From Petrolisthes cinctipes (taxonomy: Eukaryota; Arthropoda; Malacostraca; Decapoda; Porcellanidae), in NCBI GenBank assembly GCA_033782935.1, contig JAWQEG010000262.1, forward strand, positions 496,001-560,000: 64,000 bases of DNA, written 5' to 3'. Made by a program: the position numbers and the translations under genes. Shown piece after piece: positions 35,336-46,306 of the stretch. Position 1 is the stretch's first letter, and each line of letters opens with the position of its first letter. Below the pieces are notes generated by a model that was not told the origin of the DNA, did not search any database, and worked only from the letters and a program-made list of their open reading frames with translations.

Positions 35336-37843
35336 GTAGGCATGTACAAATCGCATCTAGGACCCAAAAATACCGAATTTTCGTGTATTTTGAGCCTGAA
35401 TTTGTGATATAAACGGGTACAGAAGATGCATGCACATATCGACTTTGGACACTTAAAATATCGATTTTTAGCATGTTTTGAGCCTATATTTTGAAAACAT
35501 TCTAGCACTGACTAGACATGTACAGATCGCTTATAGGACTTAAAATTATCGAATTTTCGGGTGTTTTGAGGTTGAATTTGAGATATAAACGAGTGCAGAA
35601 GATGCATACACATGTTGACTTTGGGCACCTAAGATATCGATTTTCAGCATGTTTTGGGCCTACATCTGAGTAGGCATGTACAGATTGCTTCTGGGAACCC
35701 AAAATATCGTATTTTCGGGTGTTTTGAGCCTGAATTTGAGATATAAACGGGTACAGAAGATGCATGCACATATCGACTTTTGGGCACCTAAAAGATCGAT
35801 TTTCAGTATGTGTTGGGCCTGTATTTTGAAAATACTCTAACACGGAGTAGGCTTGTACAGTTCGCTTCTGGGACCCCAAAATATCGAATTTTCGAGTGTT
35901 TTGGGCCTGAATATGAGATATCGACTTTGCGCACCTAAAATATCGATTTTGAGCATGTTTTGGGTCTGTATCTTGAAAACATTCTAACTAAGAGTAGGCA
36001 TGTACAGATCGCTTATAGGACCCAAAAATACCCAATTTTCGGGTGTTTTGAGGGTGAATTTGGGATATAAACGGGTACAGAAGATGCATGCACATATCGA
36101 CTTTGGACACCTAAAAGTTCGATTTGCAATATGTTTTGGGCCTGTATATTGAAAACACTCTAACTCGGAGTAGGCATGTACAGATAGATTCTGGGACCAC
36201 AAAATATCGAATTTTCGGGTGTTTTGGACCTGAATTTGAGATATCGACTTTCGGAACTAAAATATCGATTTTTAGCATGTTTTGGGCCTATATTTTGAAA
36301 ATATTCTAGTAATGAGTAGGCATGTACAGATCGCTTCTGGTACCCAAAAATATCGAATTTTCGGGTGTTTTGAGCCTGAATTTGAGATATAAACGTGTAC
36401 AGAAGATGCATGCACATATCGACTTTTGGGCACCTAAAAGATCGATTTTCAGAATGTTTTAGGCCTGTATTTTGAAAATACTCTAACTCGGAGTAGGCAA
36501 GTACAGATCGCTTCTGGGACCCCAAAATATCGAATTTTTGGGTGTTTGGAGCCTGAATATGAGATATAAACGGGTATAGAAGATGCATCCACATATCGAC
36601 TTTTGGGCACCTAAAAGATCGATTTGCAGTATGTTTTGGGCCTGTATATTGAAAATGCTCTTACACGGAGTAGGCATGTACAGATCGCATCTGGGACCAC
36701 AAAATATCGAATTTTCGGGTGTTTTGGGCCTGATTTTAATATATCGACTTTGGGCACCTAAAAGATCGATTTTTAGGATGTTTTGAGCCTATATTTTGAA
36801 AACATTCTAGAACTGACTAGACATGTACAGATCGCTTCTGAGACCAAAAATTGTCGAATTTTCGGTGTTTTGAGGTTGAATTTTAGATATAAACGAGTGC
36901 AGAAGATGAATACACATGTTGACTTTGGTCACCTAAAATATCGATTTTCAGAATGTTTTGGGCCTGTATTTCGAAAATACTCTAACACGGAGTAGGCATG
37001 TACAGATCGCTTCTGGGACCCCAAAATATCAAAATTTCGGGTGTTTTGAGCCTGAATTTGATTTATGAACAGGTAAAGAAAATACATGCACATATCGACT
37101 TTTGGGCACCTAAAATATCGATTTTGAGCATGTTTTGGGTCTGTATCTTGAAAACATTCTAACTAGGAGTTGAGATGTACAGATCGCTTATAGGACCCAA
37201 AAATACCGAATTTTCGGGTGTTTTGAGCCTGAATTTGAGATATAAACGGGTAGAGAAGATGCATGCACATATTGACTTTGGGCACTTAAAATATCGATTT
37301 TCAGCATGTTTTGGGCCTGTATTTTGAAAATACTCTAACTAGGAGTAGGCATGTACAGATCGCTTCTGGGACCCAAAAATATCGAATTTTCGGGTGTTTT
37401 GAGCCTGAATTTGAGATATAAACGGGTACAGAAGATGCATGCACATATCGACTTTGGACACTTAAAATACCGATTTTTAGCATGTTTTGAGCCTATATTT
37501 TGAAAACATTCTAGCACTGACTAGACATGTACAGATTGCTTCTGGGACCCCAAAATATCGTATTTTCGGGTGTTTTGAGGTTGAATTAGAGATATAAACG
37601 GGTACAAAAGATGCTTGCAAATATCGACTTAGGACACCTAAAAGATCGATTTGCAGTATGTTTTGGGCCTGTATATTGAAAATACTCTAACTCGGAGTAG
37701 GCATGTACAGATAGCTTCTGGGACCACAAAATATCGAATTTTCGGGTGTTTTGGGCCTGAATTTGAGATATCGACTTTGGGCAACTAAAATATCGATTTT
37801 TAGCTTGTTTTGGGCCTATATTTTGAAAATATTCTAGCACTGA
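35336..37843 (+). repeat. 2,508-bp block, copy 1: HOR-A unit plus block C start
   Basis: Phase starts 35,336, 35,512, 35,670, 35,847, 35,994, 36,170, 36,316, 36,493, 36,670 and 36,817 recur at exactly +2,508. From 35,512 to 36,817 the lengths (158, 177, 147, 176, 146, 177, 177, 147) are a circular permutation of the HOR-A unit found 18-19 kb to the left. Copies here share changes not seen at 16-19 kb, such as GATTTGCAATATG and TAGAACTGACTAGAC. After about 36,940 it passes into block C. Confidence 0.9.
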
Positions 37844-38460
37844 GTAGGCATGTACAGATCGCTTCAGGGACCCCAAAATATCGAAATTTCGGGTGTTTTG
37901 AGCCTGAATTTGATTTATGAACAGGTAAAGAAAATACATTCACATATTGACTATGGGCACCTAAAATATCGATTTTCAGCATGTTTTGGGCCTGTATTTT
38001 GAAAATATTCTAAAACGGAGTAGGCATGTACAGATCGCTTCTGGGACCCAAAAATATCGAATTTTCGGGTGTTTTGAGCCTGAATTTGAGATATAAACGA
38101 GTGCAGAAGATGCATACACAAGTTGACTTTGGGCACCTAAAATATCGATTTTCAGCATGTTTTGGGCCTGCATCTGAGAAGGCATGTACAGATCGCTTCT
38201 GGGACCCCAAAATATCGAATTTTCGGGTGTTTGGAGCCTGAATTTGAGATATAAACTGGAACAGAAGATGCTTCCGCATATCGACTTTTGGGCTCCTAAA
38301 AGATCGATTTTCAGTATGTTTTGGGCCTGTATTTTGAAAATACTCTAACACGGAGTAGGCATTTACAGTTCGATTCTGGGACCCAAAAATATCGAATTTT
38401 TTGGTGTTATGGGCCTGAATTTGAGATATCGACTTTGGGCACCTAAAATATCGATTTTGA
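36940..38460 (+). repeat. Block C, copy 1 (partner 39,930-42,313)
   Basis: Phase starts 36,992, 37,169, 37,345, 37,521, 37,697, 37,844, 38,020, 38,178 and 38,355 (spacings 177, 176, 176, 176, 147, 176, 158 and 177). Diagnostic variants are GTATTTCGAAAATAC, GATTTATGAACAGGTAAAG, GTTGAGATGTACAG and CTGAGAAGGCATG. It overlaps the 2,508-bp block, so the region is a nested duplication. Confidence 0.89.
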
Positions 38461-39930
38461 GCATGTTTTGGGTCTGTATCTTGAAAACATTCTAACTAGG
38501 TGTAGGCATGTACAGATCGCTTATAGGACCCAAAAATACCCAATTTTCGGGTGTTTTAAGGGTGAATTTGGGATATAAACGGGTACAGAAGATGCATGCA
38601 CATATCGACTTTGGACACCTAAAAGTTCGATTTGCAATATGTTTTGGGCCTGTATATTGAAAATACTCTAACTCGGAGTAGGCATGTACAGATAGATTCT
38701 GGGACCACAAAATATCGAATTTTCGGGTGTTTTGGACCTGAATTTGAGATATCGACTTTCGGAACTAAAATATCGATTTTTAGCATGTTTTGGGCCTATA
38801 TTTTGAAAATATTCTAGTAATGAGTAGGCATGTACAGATCGCTTCTGGTACCCAAAAATATCGAATTTTCGGGTGTTTTGAGCCTGAATTTGAGATATAA
38901 ACGTGTACAGAAGATGCATGCACATATCGACTTTTGGGCACCTAAAAGATCGATTTTCAGAATATTTTGGGCCTGTATTTTGAAAATACTCTAACTCGGA
39001 GTAGGCAAGTACAGATCGCTTCTGGGACCCCAAAATATCGAATTTTTGGGTGTTTGGAGCCTGAATATGAGATATAAACGGGTATAGAAGATGCATCCAC
39101 ATATCGACTTTTGGGCACCTAAAAGATCGATTTGCAGTATGTTTTGGGCCTGTATATTGAAAATGCTCTTACACGGAGTAGGCATGTACAGATCGCATCT
39201 GGGACCACAAAATATCGAATTTTCAGGTGTTTTGGGCCTGATTTTAATATATCGACTTTGGGCACCTAAAAGATCGATTTTTAGGATGTTTTGAGCCTAT
39301 ATTTTGAAAACATTCTAGAACTGACTAGACATGTACAGATCGCTTCTGAGACCAAAAATTATCGAATTTTCGGTGTTTTGAGGTTGAATTTTAGATATAA
39401 ACGAGTGCAGAAGATGAATACACATGTTGACTTTGGGCACCTAAAATATCGATTTTTAGCATGTTTTGGGCCTGCATCTGAGTAGGCATGTACAGATCGC
39501 TTCTGGGACCGCAAAATATCGAATTTTTGGGTGTTTGGAGCCTGAATATGAGATATAAACGGGTATAGAAGATGCATCCACATATCGACTTTTGGGCACC
39601 TAAAAGATCGATTTGCAGTATGTTTTGGGCCTTTATATTGAAAATGCTCTTACACGGAGAAGGCATGTACAGATCGCATCTGGGACCACAAAATATCGAA
39701 TTTTCGGGTGTTTTGGGCCTGAATTTGAGATATCGACTTTGGGCAACTAAAATATCGATTTTTAGCATGTTTTGAGCCTACATTTTGAAAATATTCTAGC
39801 AATGAGTAGGCATGTACAGATCGCTTCTGGGACCCCAAAAAATCGAATTTTCGGGTGTTTTGAGCCTGAATTTGAGATATAAACGGGTGCAGAAGATGCA
39901 TACACATATTGACTTTGGTCACCTAAAATA
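37844..39930 (+). repeat. 2,508-bp block, copy 2, HOR-A part with one extra trimer
   Basis: Phase starts: 37,844, 38,020, 38,178, 38,355, 38,502, 38,678, 38,824, 39,001, 39,178, 39,325, 39,482, 39,659 and 39,806. It matches copy 1 to 39,325. Unlike copy 1 it then retains the HOR-A intermediate monomer (157 bp), plus a long and a short monomer, before block C resumes at about 39,930. This adds 482 bp and raises the offset from 2,508 to 2,990. Confidence 0.89.
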
Positions 39931-42313
39931 TCGATTTTCAGAATGTTTTGGGCCTGTATTTCGAAAATACTCTAACACGGAGTAGGCATGTACAGATCGC
40001 TTCTGGGACCCCAAAATATCAAAATTTCGGGTGTTTTGAGCCTGAATTTGATTTATGAACAGGTAAAGAAAATACATGCACATATTGACTATGGGCACCT
40101 AAAATATCGATTTTCAGCATGTTTTGGGCCTGTATTTTGAAAATATTCTAAAACGGAGTAGGCATGTACAGATCGCTTCTAGGACCCCAAAAAACCCAAT
40201 TTTCGGGTGTTTTGAGGTTGAATTTGGGATATAAACGGGTACAGAAGATGCATGCACATATCGACTTTGGACACCTAAAAGATCGATTTGCAGTATGTTT
40301 TGGGCCTGTATATTGAAATTACTCTAACACGGAGTAGGCATGTACAGATCGCTTCTGGGACCCCAAAATATCGAATTTTTGGGTGTTTTGGGCCTGATTT
40401 TAAGATATCGACTTTGAGCACCTAAATATCTATTTTTAGCATGTTTTGAGCCTATATTTTTAAAATATTCTAGCACTAAGTAGGCATGTACAGATCGTTT
40501 CTGCAACCCCAAAATATCGAATTTTCGGGTGTTTTGAGCCTTAATTTGAGATATAAACGGGTACATAAGATGCATGCACATATCGACTTTTGGGCACCTA
40601 AAATATCGATTTTGAGCATGTTTTGGGTCTGTATCTTGAAAACATTCTAACTAGGAGTTGAGATGTACAGATCGCTTATAGGACCCAAAAATACCGAATT
40701 TTCGGGTGTTTTGAGCCTGAATTTGAGATATAAACGGGTACAGAAGATGAATGCACATATTGACTTTGGGCACTTAAAATATCGATTTTCAGCATGTTTT
40801 GGGCCTGTATTTTGAAAATACTCTAACTAGGAGTAGGCATGTACAGATCGCTTCTGGGACCCAAAAATATCGAATTTTCGGGTGTTTTGAGCCTGAATTT
40901 GAGATATAAACGGGTACAGAAGATGCATGCACATATCGACTTTGGACACTTAAAATACCGATTTTTAGCATGTTTTGAGCCTATATTTTGAAAACATTCT
41001 AGCACTTACTAGACATGTACAGATTGCTTCTGGGACCCCAAAATATCGTATTTTCGGGTGTTTGGAGCCTGAATTTGAGATATAAACGGGTACAAAAGAT
41101 ACATGCACATATCGACTTTTGGGCACCTAAAAGATCGATTTTCAGTATGTTTTGGGCCTGTATATTAAAAATACTCTAACTTGGAGTAGGCATGTACAAA
41201 TAGCTTCTGGGACCACAAAATATCGAATTTTCGGGTGTTTTGGGCCTGAATTTGAGATATCAACTTTGTGTAACTAAAATATCGATTTTTAGCATGTTTT
41301 GGGCCTATATTTTGAAAATATTCTAACTAGGAGTAGGCATGTACAGATCGCTTCTAGGACCTAAAAATACCCAATTTTCGGGTGTTTTGAGGTTGAATTA
41401 GAGATATAAACGGGTACAAAAGATGCTTGCAAATATCGACTTAGGACACCTAAAAGATCGATTTGCAGTATGTTTTGGGCCTGTATATTGAAAATACTCT
41501 AACTCGGAGTAGGCATGTACAGATAGCTTCTGGGACCACAAAATATCGAATTTTCGGGTGTTTTGGGCCTGAATTTAAGATATCGACTTTGGGCAACTAA
41601 AATATCGATTTTTAGCTTGTTTTGGGCCTATATTTTGAAAATATTCTAGCACTGAGTAGGCATGTACAGATCGCTTCAGGGACCCCAAAATATCGAAATT
41701 TCGGGTGTTTTGAGCCTGAATTTGATTTATGAACAGGTAAAGAAAATACATTCACATATTGACTATGGGCACCTAAAATATCGATTTTCAGCATGTTTTG
41801 GGCCTGTATTTTGAAAATATTCTAAAACGGAGTAGGCATGTACAGATCGCTTCTGGGACCCAAAAATATCGAATTTTCGGGTGTTTTGAGCCTGAATTTG
41901 AGATATAAACGAGTGCAGAAGATGCATACACAAGTTGACTTTGGGCACCTAAAATATCGATTTTCAGCATGTTTTGGGCCTGCATCTGAGAAGGCATGTA
42001 CAGATCGCTTCTGGGACCCCAAAATATCGAATTTTCGTGTGTTTGGAGCCTGAATTTGAGATATAAACTGGAACAGAAGATGCTTGCGCATATCGACTTT
42101 TGGGCTCCTAAAAGATCGATTTTCAGTATGTTTTGGGCCTGTATTTTGAAAATACTCTAACACGGAGTAGGCATTTACAGTTCGATTCTGGGACCCAAAA
42201 ATATCGAATTTTTGGGTGTTATGGGCCTGAATTTGAGATATCGACTTTGGGCACCTAAAATATTGATTTTTCGCTTATTTTGGGTCTATATTTTGAAAAT
42301 ATTCTAGCACTAA
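39930..42313 (+). repeat. Block C, copy 2, with two monomer-sized insertions
   Basis: Phase starts: 39,982, 40,158, 40,334, 40,480, 40,657, 40,833, 41,009, 41,186, 41,333, 41,509, 41,656, 41,832, 41,990 and 42,167. The offset to copy 1 grows in steps: 2,990, then 3,488 after an extra 498 bp (176 + 176 + 146), then 3,812 after an extra 324 bp (177 + 147). Every step is a whole number of monomers. Confidence 0.9.
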
Positions 42314-43027
42314 GTAGGCATGTACAGATTACTTCTGGGACCCCAAAATATCGAATTTTCGGGTGTTTTGAGCCTGAATTTGAGATATAAACGGGTACAG
42401 AAGATGGATGGACACCTAAAATATCGATTTTCAGCATGTTTTGGGCCTGTATTTTAAAAATACTCTAACTAGGAGAAGGCATGTACATATCGCTTCTGGG
42501 ACCCAAAAATATCGAATTTTCGGGTGTTTTGAGCCTGAATTTGTGATATAAACGGGTACAGAAGATGCATTCACATATCGACTTTGTGCACCTAAAATAT
42601 CGATTTTGAGCATGTTTTGGGTCTGTATCTTGAAAACATTCTAATGAGGAGTAGGCATGTACAGATCGCTTCTAGGACCCAAAAATACCCAATTTTCTGG
42701 TGTTTTGAGGTTGAATTTGGGATATAAACGGATACAAAAGATGCATGCACATATCGACTTTGGACACCTAATAGATCGATTTTCAGCATGTTTTGGGCCT
42801 GTATATTGAAAATACTCTAACTCGGAGTAGGCATGTACAGATAGCTTCTGGGACCTCAAAATATCGAATTTTCTGGTGTTTTGGGCCTGAATTTGAGATT
42901 TCGACTTTGGGCAACTAAAATATCGATTTTTAGCATGTTATGGGAGTATATTTTGAAAATATTCTAGCAATGAGTAGGCATGTACAGATCGCTTCTGGGA
43001 CCCCAAAATATCGAATTTTCGGGTGTT
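42314..43027 (+). repeat. Linker segment with 161-bp monomer, shared with HOR-B edges
   Basis: Phase starts 42,314, 42,475, 42,651, 42,827 and 42,974. The first monomer is the 161-bp type with GATGGATGGACACC, also seen at 22,670 and 27,794. The next is close to the HOR-B monomer ending in ATGAGGAGTAGG (AACGAGGAGTAGG in HOR-B). Confidence 0.83.
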
Positions 43028-44722
43028 TTGAGCCTGAATTTGAGATATAAACGGGTACAGATGATGCATCCACATATCAACTTTTGGGCACCTAAAAGAT
43101 CGATTTTAAGTATGTTTTGGTCCTGTATATTGAAAATACTCTAACACTGCGTAGGCATGTACAGTTCGCTTCTGAAACCCCAAAATATCGAATTTTCGGG
43201 TTTTTTGCGCCTGATTTTGAGATATCGCCTTTGGCACCTAAAATATCGAATTTTAGCATGTTTTGGGCCTATATTTTGAAAATATTCTAGCACTGAGTAG
43301 GCATGTACAGATCGCTTCTCGGACCCCAAAATATCGAATTTTCGGTTGTTTTGACCCTGAATTTGAGATATAAACAGGTACTAAAGATGCATGTACATAT
43401 TGACTTTTGGACACGTAAAATATCGATTTTGAGCATGTTTTGGGTCTGTATCTTGAAAACATTCTAGCACTGAGTAGGCATGTACAGATTGCTTCTGGGA
43501 CCCAAAAATATCGAATTTTCGGGTGTTTTGAGGTTGAATTTGAGATATAAACGAGTGCAGAAGATGCATACACATATTGATATTGGGCACCTAAAATATC
43601 GATTTTCAGCTTATTTTGGGCCTGTATTTTGAAAATACTCTAACATGGAGTAGGCATGTACAGATCGCTTCTGGGACCCCAAAATATAGAATTTTCGGGT
43701 GATTTGAGCCCGAATTTGAGATATAAACAGGTACTGAAGATGCATGCACATATCGACTTTTGGGCACCTAAATTATCGATTTTGAGCATGTTTTGGATCT
43801 ATATCTTGAAAACATTCTAACTAGGAGTAGACATGTACAGATCGCTTCTAGGACCCAAAAATACCGAATTTTCGGGTGTTTTAAGCCTGAATTTGAGATA
43901 CAAACGGGTACAGAAGATGCATGCACATATCGAATTTGGACACTTAAAATATCGATTTTTAGCATGTTTTGAGCCTATATTTTGAAAACATTCTAGCACT
44001 GAGTAGGCATGTACAGATCGCTTTTGGGACCCCAAAATATCAAATTTTTGGGTGTTTTGGGCCTGAATTTGAGATATCGACTTTGGGCAACTAAAATAAC
44101 GATTTTTAGCATCTTTTGGGCCTATAATTTGAAAATATTCTTGCACTGAGTACGCATGTACAGATCGCTTATTGGACCCCCAAATATCGAATTTTCGGGT
44201 GTTTTGAGAATGAATTTGAGATATAAACGGGTACAGAAGAAGCATGCATATATCGACTTTGGACACTTAAAATATCGATTTTTAGCATGTTTTGAGCCTA
44301 TATTTTGTAAACATTCTAGTACTGAGTACGGATCGCTTCTGGGACCCCAAAATATCGAATTTTCGGGTGTTTGGAGCCTGAATTTGAGATATAAACGGGT
44401 ACAGAAAATGTATGCACATATTGACTTTGGGCACCTAAAATATCGATTTTCAGCTTGTTTTTATCCTGTATTTTGAAAATACTCTAACACGGTGTAGGCA
44501 TGTACAGATCACTTCTGGGTCCCCAAAATATCGAATTTTCGGGTGTTTTGAGCCTGAATTTGAGATATAAACTGGTACAGAAGATGCATGCACATATCGA
44601 CTTTTGGGCACCTAAAATATCGAATTTCAGTTTGTTTTGGGCCTTTATTTGGAAAACATTCTAGCACTGAGTAGGAATGTACAGATCGCTTCTGGGACCC
44701 AAAAATATCGAATTTTCGGGTG
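43028..44722 (+). repeat. Dispersed duplication, copy 2 (partner 29,655-31,680)
   Basis: Phase starts: 43,151, 43,297, 43,474, 43,650, 43,827, 44,003, 44,150, 44,326, 44,494 and 44,671. It is identical in order to copy 1 until 44,150, where a long-plus-short pair (323 bp) is missing. At 44,326 it also lacks 8 bp of the phase motif (GAGTACGGATCGC). After these two losses the offset is 13,042. The block sits on the left flank of the inversion region. Confidence 0.92.
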
Positions 44723-46062
44723 TTTTGAGCCTGAATTTGAGATATATACGGGTACAGAAGGTGCATGCACATATCGACTTTGGACACTTAAAATATCGAT
44801 TTTTAGCATGTTTTGAGCCTATATTTTTAAAACATTCTAGCACTGAGTAGGAATGTACTGATCGTTTCTGGGACCCAAAAATATCGAATTTTCGGGTGTT
44901 TTGAGGTTGAATTTGGGATATAAACGGGTGCAGAAGATACACACACATATTGACTTTGGTCACCTAAAATATCGATTTTCAGCATGTTTTGGGCCTGTAT
45001 ATTGAAAATACTCTAACACGGAGTAGGCATGTACAGATCGCTTCTGGGACCCCAAAATATCGAATTTTCCGGTGTTTTCAGCCTGAAGTTGAGATATTGA
45101 CTTTTGGCACCTAAAATATCGATTTTTATCATGTTTTGGGCCCATAATTTGAAAATATTCTAGCACTGAGTAGGCATGTACAGATCGCTTCTGGGACCCC
45201 CAAATATCGAATTTTCGGGAGTTTTGAGCCTGAATTTGAGATATAAACTGGTACAGAAGATGCATGCACATATCGACTTTTGGGCACCTAAAATATCGAT
45301 TATTAGTTTGTTCTGGACCTGCATTTTGAAAATACTCTAACACGGAGTAGGCATGTACAGTTCGCTTCTGGGACCCCAAAATATAGAGTTTTCGGGTGTT
45401 TTGCGCCTGAATTTGAGATATAAACTGGTACAGAAGATGCATGCACATATCGACTTTTGGGCACCTAAAATATCGATTTTCAGTTTGTTTTGGGCCTGTA
45501 TTTTGAAAATACTCTAACACGGAGTAGGAATGTACAGTTCGCTTCTGGGATCCTAAAATATCGAATTTTCGGGTGTTTTGAGCCTGAATTTAAGATATCG
45601 ACTTTGGGCACCTAAAATATCGATTTTTAGCATGTTTTGGGCCTATATTTTGAAAATACTCTAACACTGAGTAGGCATGTACAGATCACTTCTGGGACCG
45701 CAAAAATTTCGAATTTTCGGATGTTTTGGGCTTGATTTTGAGATATCGACTTTGAGCACCTAAAATATCGATTTTCAGCATGTTTTGGGCCTGTATTTTG
45801 AAAACATTCTAACTAGGAGTAAGCATGTACAGATCGCTTCTAGGACACAAAAATTCCGAATTTTCGGGTGTTTTGAGCCTGAATTTGAGATATAAACGGT
45901 TACAGAAGATGCATGCACATATCGACTTAGGACACTTAAAATATCGATTTTTAGCATGTTTTGAGCCTATATTTTGAAAACATTCTAGCATTGAGTAGGC
46001 ATGTACAGATCACTTCTGGGACCCAAAAATATCGAATTTTCTGGTGTTTGGAGCCTGAATTT
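44723..46062 (+). repeat. Last plus-oriented monomers before the inversion
   Basis: Phase starts: 44,847, 45,023, 45,170, 45,347, 45,524, 45,671, 45,819 and 45,995. Lengths are 176, 147, 177, 177, 147, 148 and 176, followed by the 68-bp stub. These are ordinary long and short monomers with no increase in disorder except at the junction itself. Shared words with the 33-34 kb mosaic (TGGTACAGAAGATGCATGC, CAGTTTGTT) suggest common ancestry. Confidence 0.85.
45347..45523 (+). repeat. Representative long monomer (177 bp), a dimer of two half-units
   Basis: Taking GTAGGCATG as base 1, half-unit A runs from about base 24 (GGGACCCC) to 112. Half-unit B runs from base 113 (GGGCACCT) to 177 and on to base 23 of the next monomer. 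The halves share in order GGG.....AAAATATCGA, TTTTC, TGTTTTG, GCCTG and a GCATG.ACA.ATCG-like tail, and differ mostly in the linker after GCCTG. Half lengths are about 89 and 88 bp. Small palindromes TGTACA and TGCATGCA sit in the two tails, and ATCGAT sits in the B core. Most long monomers are 176 or 177 bp; 177 is divisible by three. Confidence 0.9.
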
Positions 46063-46091
46063 AAATTAGAGTCGATATCTCAAATTCAGGC
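46053..46091. other. Array orientation switch with short inverted repeat
   Basis: The plus monomer starting at 45,995 ends after GCCTGAATTT at 46,062. Eight bases, AAATTAGA (46,063-46,070), do not fit either monomer. Minus-oriented satellite then begins with GTCGATATCTCAAATTCAGG. The flanking arms GCCTGAATTT (46,053-46,062) and AAATTCAGGC (46,082-46,091) are perfect reverse complements separated by 19 bases. Both arrays therefore meet at the same point in the monomer, close to the site of the 30-bp short-monomer deletion. AATTTAAATT spans the left edge and is itself a palindrome. The switch could be a true inversion or an assembly join. Confidence 0.93.
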
Positions 46092-46306
46092 CGAAAACAC
46101 CCGTAAATTCGATATTTTGGGTTCGCAGAAGCGAACTGTACATGCCTACTCAGATGCAGGCCCAAAACATGCTGAAAATCGATATTTTTGGTGCTTAAAG
46201 TCAATATGTGTATGCATTTTTTGCACTCGTTTATATCTCAAATTCAACCTCAAAACACCCGAAAATTCGATATTTTGGGGTCCCAGAAGCGATCTGTACA
46301 GGCCTA

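Larger units (their letters stand above)
1..46062 (+). repeat. Plus-orientation satellite array (277 phase points)
   Basis: All monomers read GTAGGCATG...CTAACACGGA on the plus strand. Phase starts run from 59 to 45,995 without any orientation change. Spacings fall into a few classes: 175-179 (long), 146-149 (short), 156-158 (intermediate), 168-169 (an 8-bp microdeletion), 172, 165, 161 and 159, plus rare outliers (101, 44, and a 301-bp pair that lost 23 bp). The final monomer begins at 45,995 and is cut after 68 bases at the inversion junction. Confidence 0.97.
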
